Source: Deltaproteobacteria bacterium
GTDB lineage: Bacteria; Desulfobacterota; Desulfobacteria; Desulfobacterales; JAFDCJ01
Length of the DNA stretch: 9,245 nt
Reading direction: 5' to 3'
NCBI GenBank assembly: GCA_024277475.1
Contig: JAJRVC010000515.1
Span: 1-9,245 of the forward strand
The position numbers and the translations under genes were made by a program. A model generated the notes under the pieces. It ran no database searches. It saw nothing but the letters and a program-made list of their open reading frames with translations, and was not told where the DNA came from. Each line of letters opens with the position of its first letter. Position 1 is the stretch's first letter. Below, one piece after another: positions 7,100-9,245 of the stretch.

Positions 7100-8680
7100 T
7101 TACTTGTCCCAGTACACCTCATGCATTGGTGACATAGATCCCCAGATGGTGGTATTCACATTTTTCAGTTGTTTATCGTAAGCTATGTAAAAAGGGGGTA
7201 CATTGATATAGGCAATCGGCGCTTCATCCACCACAATCTTCTGAAACTCGGCATAAAGTGCTTTACGCTTGGCAAGATCAGTCTCTACTGCGGCTTGCGC
7301 CAACAGTTCGTCAACTTTGGGATTGACATAATTCTGAGTATTCGACCAGATGACCCCCTTGCGGATATTGCTGCTCAGATAGGTGCGATGGACGCCGATG
7401 ACCGGATCGCCCCAGTTCCAGGCACTGTCCATGGTTAAATCAAAATCCCAGCCCGAAACGCGCTTGGCCCAGCTCGGGAAATCCGGTGCCTGGCGGATTT
7501 TGATATCGATCCCGATCTTTTTTAAGCTGGGCTTGAGGTACTCAGCCAGGTTTTTTTGCTGCTCCACAGGACCGGGAATGTAATCCATTGTCAGGGAAAA
7601 CCGCATGCCATCGGATTTTTTAGGATAGCCGGCCTCATCCAACAGGGCGTTCGCCTTTTCCAGATTAAAATTGTAGTGTTCGACCTCTGCGCTATAGTAA
7701 GGGCTGGCAGGTACGATCGGACCGGTGGAAATTTTCGAAATGCCGAGATGCAGTCGATTGATGATAAAGTCGCGGTCGATGGCATAGGAGATTGCCTGAC
7801 GAACGCGTTTATCATCCAGCGGTTTGCGTTTGAGATTAAACGCCAGCCAATTGTTCGGTCCGACCGCCTCACCCATTTCCTCGACTTTAAGGTGCTTTAG
7901 TTTCTGATACCGGTTAATATCTCGCGCAGCTCCAACAAACGCGTCCATGCTGACTTCTTTTCGTTCCAGGGCCGTCAGCCGGTTGACCGAATCCGGGATG
8001 ATTTTCAGGATAAAACGATCAAGATAGGGAGCACCCAAAAAGAAGTTGTCATAACGTTCCAGGATAAGATGCTCACCAGGCTTATATTCAACAAACTTAA
8101 ACGGGCCTGAGCCTACGGGCTTCATGTTCATCGGATGGGTCTTTATATCCTGGCCGTCATCGAATATGTGTTTGGGGATAATAGGGCATAGGGGCTGAGA
8201 CATCGCCAGCAGGATGGCCGGATGGGGCCGTGACAACCGAAGTATAGCGGTATGTGCGTCCGGCGTGTCCACTTTTTCAACAGGCGCCATCATAGTTTTA
8301 AAGGGATGATTTTTCTTGATGGTCATAATCGAGAAGGCGACATCCTCCGAGGTAATCGGTTTGCCGTCGTGAAATGTGGCGCCTTTGACCAGATTAAGGG
8401 TCACCGATAGACCATCATCTGAAATCTTCCAGCTCTCCGCCAGATAGGGCTGCGGCTGCCACTTGTCGTCGAACATAAGCGGTGTGGCAAACAGCTGACT
8501 GGCGCTGAACATAGTTGCAATTCCCGACTGTACCGCTCCATTAAAATGACGCGGTGCGTGGTTGATTACCGCCACCAGCGTTCCACCCTTCTTATCACCG
8601 GCGGAAACAACACTCGGTAATGAAAACAAAATAACAGCAGCCAAAAACATTGTAAGTACAAATATGCCGGATCGTTTCAT
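7100..8680 (-). CDS. Periplasmic solute-binding protein, family 5 (peptide/opine/nickel)
   Basis: Extracytoplasmic receptor that delivers ligand to the permeases. At 526 residues it has the usual family 5 (DppA/OppA-like) length. A Sec signal peptide is clear: MKRSG, a hydrophobic core (about 6-20) and predicted cleavage after VSA at residue 27. There is no lipobox cysteine, which suggests a soluble periplasmic protein of a Gram-negative cell. The family signature is at about 79-118, with LAESWKISDDG, then FHDGKPITSEDVAFS. VRQAISYAIDRDFI and the later MDYIPGP region also fit the family. The ATG has AAGGAGA 8 nt upstream. It is the first gene of the importer operon, followed by both permeases and the fused ATPase. 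Family 5 proteins bind peptides, opines, glutathione, nickel chelates and other organic solutes, so the ligand is unknown. The amidohydrolase upstream and taurine genes downstream make an amide conjugate conceivable. Confidence 0.93.
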   Translation of the reverse strand: MKRSGIFVLTMFLAAVILFSLPSVVSAGDKKGGTLVAVINHAPRHFNGAVQSGIATMFSASQLFATPLMFDDKWQPQPYLAESWKISDDGLSVTLNLVKGATFHDGKPITSEDVAFSIMTIKKNHPFKTMMAPVEKVDTPDAHTAILRLSRPHPAILLAMSQPLCPIIPKHIFDDGQDIKTHPMNMKPVGSGPFKFVEYKPGEHLILERYDNFFLGAPYLDRFILKIIPDSVNRLTALERKEVSMDAFVGAARDINRYQKLKHLKVEEMGEAVGPNNWLAFNLKRKPLDDKRVRQAISYAIDRDFIINRLHLGISKISTGPIVPASPYYSAEVEHYNFNLEKANALLDEAGYPKKSDGMRFSLTMDYIPGPVEQQKNLAEYLKPSLKKIGIDIKIRQAPDFPSWAKRVSGWDFDLTMDSAWNWGDPVIGVHRTYLSSNIRKGVIWSNTQNYVNPKVDELLAQAAVETDLAKRKALYAEFQKIVVDEAPIAYINVPPFYIAYDKQLKNVNTTIWGSMSPMHEVYWDK

Positions 8681-8737
8681 TTTGAGTCTCTCCTTTCTGA
8701 AGTTGAAAATTTTTTTATCTTAGTTCTCATTTACAGT

Positions 8738-8767
8738 TTAAACTTCTAAGCGATTGCTCAGTCTCAT
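8738..8767 (-). other. Possible nine-codon leader ORF before binding-protein gene
   Basis: The strong ribosome-binding sequence AAAGGAGG (8769-8776) is followed after one base by an ATG and nine codons (MRLSNRLEV) ending in TAA, 57 bp before the binding-protein start. The spacing is too short for efficient initiation, so this may be a remnant of an older start or chance. I see no run of regulatory codons typical of attenuation. Confidence 0.15.
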
Positions 8768-8836
8768 TCCTCCTTTCCAAATAAGACAAAATTAGGTTTC
8801 AGTGTTAGAACCGACACCCCCTGATCCACTTCCAGC

Positions 8837-8873
8837 TGAAAATCTGACACCCTATTCCCCAAACAGATTTTCA
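8837..8873. promoter_or_regulatory. 10-bp inverted repeat upstream of importer operon
   Basis: TGAAAATCTG (8837-8846) and CAGATTTTCA (8864-8873) are exact reverse complements separated by 17 nt. The repeat lies in the 251-bp spacer between the amidohydrolase stop and the binding-protein gene. The motif GACACC flanks or overlaps the arms (8846-8851 and 8875-8880), with a third copy at 8813-8818. The dyad could be an operator for the importer operon, or a stem-loop after the amidohydrolase gene; the AT-rich stem and lack of a U-run argue against a strong terminator. No convincing -35/-10 pair was found in the rest of the spacer. Confidence 0.4.
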
Positions 8874-8931
8874 TGACACCATTTGTTTCACGGACTTACC
8901 AGCATGTTGTACATCAAAACGGCCTATGGGC

Positions 8932-9245
8932 TTAGTAACTTCCATAAACCAGACGCCCGCCAACCGTAGTTGCTTCAACCCGGATATCTTTTATAGCTTC
9001 GGATTCCACGGTTAACGGATTTTCCGACAGCACCGCAAAATCCGCCAGTTTGCCCTCTTCAATGGAGCCTTTGATATTTTCTTCAAAGCTGCAGTAAGCC
9101 GCATTAATCGTATAGGCCTTGAGCGCCTCAAAAACGGATATCCGTTCTGCAGGTCCAAGCAGTTCGCCGTTGCGGGTAATTCGGTTCACGGCGTTGTGGA
9201 TAGAAAATATCGGGTCCACCGGTGTGACCGGGAGATCGGAGTGCA
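8932..9245 (-). CDS. YtcJ-like amidohydrolase, C-terminal fragment
   Basis: The frame is open to the right edge and stops at TAA 8932-8934, giving about 104 residues of an enzyme normally near 530-560. Seen directly: HSDLPVTPVDP at the window edge, then IHNAVNR, GPAERISVFEALKAYTINAA, SFEENIKGSIEEGKLADFAVL and a VGGRLVYGSY end. This is the C-terminal signature of the amidohydro_3 (YtcJ, COG1574) branch of the metal-dependent amidohydrolases; the SD near the edge corresponds to the segment with the last metal-ligand Asp. A GTG at 9219 is internal and is not the start. The family hydrolyses C-N bonds in amides and cyclic amides, but most members have no known substrate. It is co-directional with the importer operon 251 bp downstream. 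Metal-binding histidines cannot be checked because the N-terminal part is outside the window. Confidence 0.88.
   Translation of the reverse strand, partial: HSDLPVTPVDPIFSIHNAVNRITRNGELLGPAERISVFEALKAYTINAAYCSFEENIKGSIEEGKLADFAVLSENPLTVESEAIKDIRVEATTVGGRLVYGSY

Overview
The window reads as a chromosomal fragment of a Gram-negative bacterium. The solute-binding protein has a Sec signal peptide without a lipobox, and the transporter is a two-permease peptide-type ABC importer. A sulfite-releasing taurine pathway, mid-range base composition and a small palindromic repeat of a kind I associate with sulfate- or sulfite-reducing Desulfobacterota make that phylum my best guess. This is inference, not proof. 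Every gene I can support lies on the minus strand, so transcription runs from high to low coordinates.

In transcription order, the right edge (about 9245-8932) holds the C-terminal end of a YtcJ-like amidohydrolase. A 251-bp spacer follows, with a perfect 10-bp inverted repeat. Next comes a complete peptide/opine/nickel-type ABC importer: periplasmic binding protein (8680-7100), DppB-like permease (6948-5968), DppC-like permease (5954-5070) and one polypeptide fusing the DppD-like and DppF-like ATPases (5073-2974). The spacings and an ATGA overlap indicate one operon, with a 151-bp gap containing a tight dyad between the binding protein and the first permease.

A 433-bp non-coding region (2973-2541) separates the importer from the taurine genes. 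It contains a good sigma70-type promoter pointing at xsc. Between that promoter and the xsc start lies a 190-bp imperfect palindrome with GGGGCTT/AAGCCCC ends and an 8-bp-periodic TGGAAT pattern, which looks like a MITE. Then come xsc (sulfoacetaldehyde acetyltransferase, 2540-753) and, 36 bp later, the first 238 codons of a class III aminotransferase (716 to the left edge), best read as a taurine transaminase.

The last two genes form a pathway: taurine is deaminated to sulfoacetaldehyde, which Xsc cleaves with phosphate to acetyl phosphate and sulfite. Acetyl phosphate can yield ATP or acetyl-CoA, and in an anaerobe the sulfite can serve as electron acceptor. A peptide-type importer and an amidohydrolase just upstream on the same strand suggest that the organism may import and hydrolyse a taurine amide or other conjugate before deamination. 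This is a hypothesis; the two modules may simply be neighbours.
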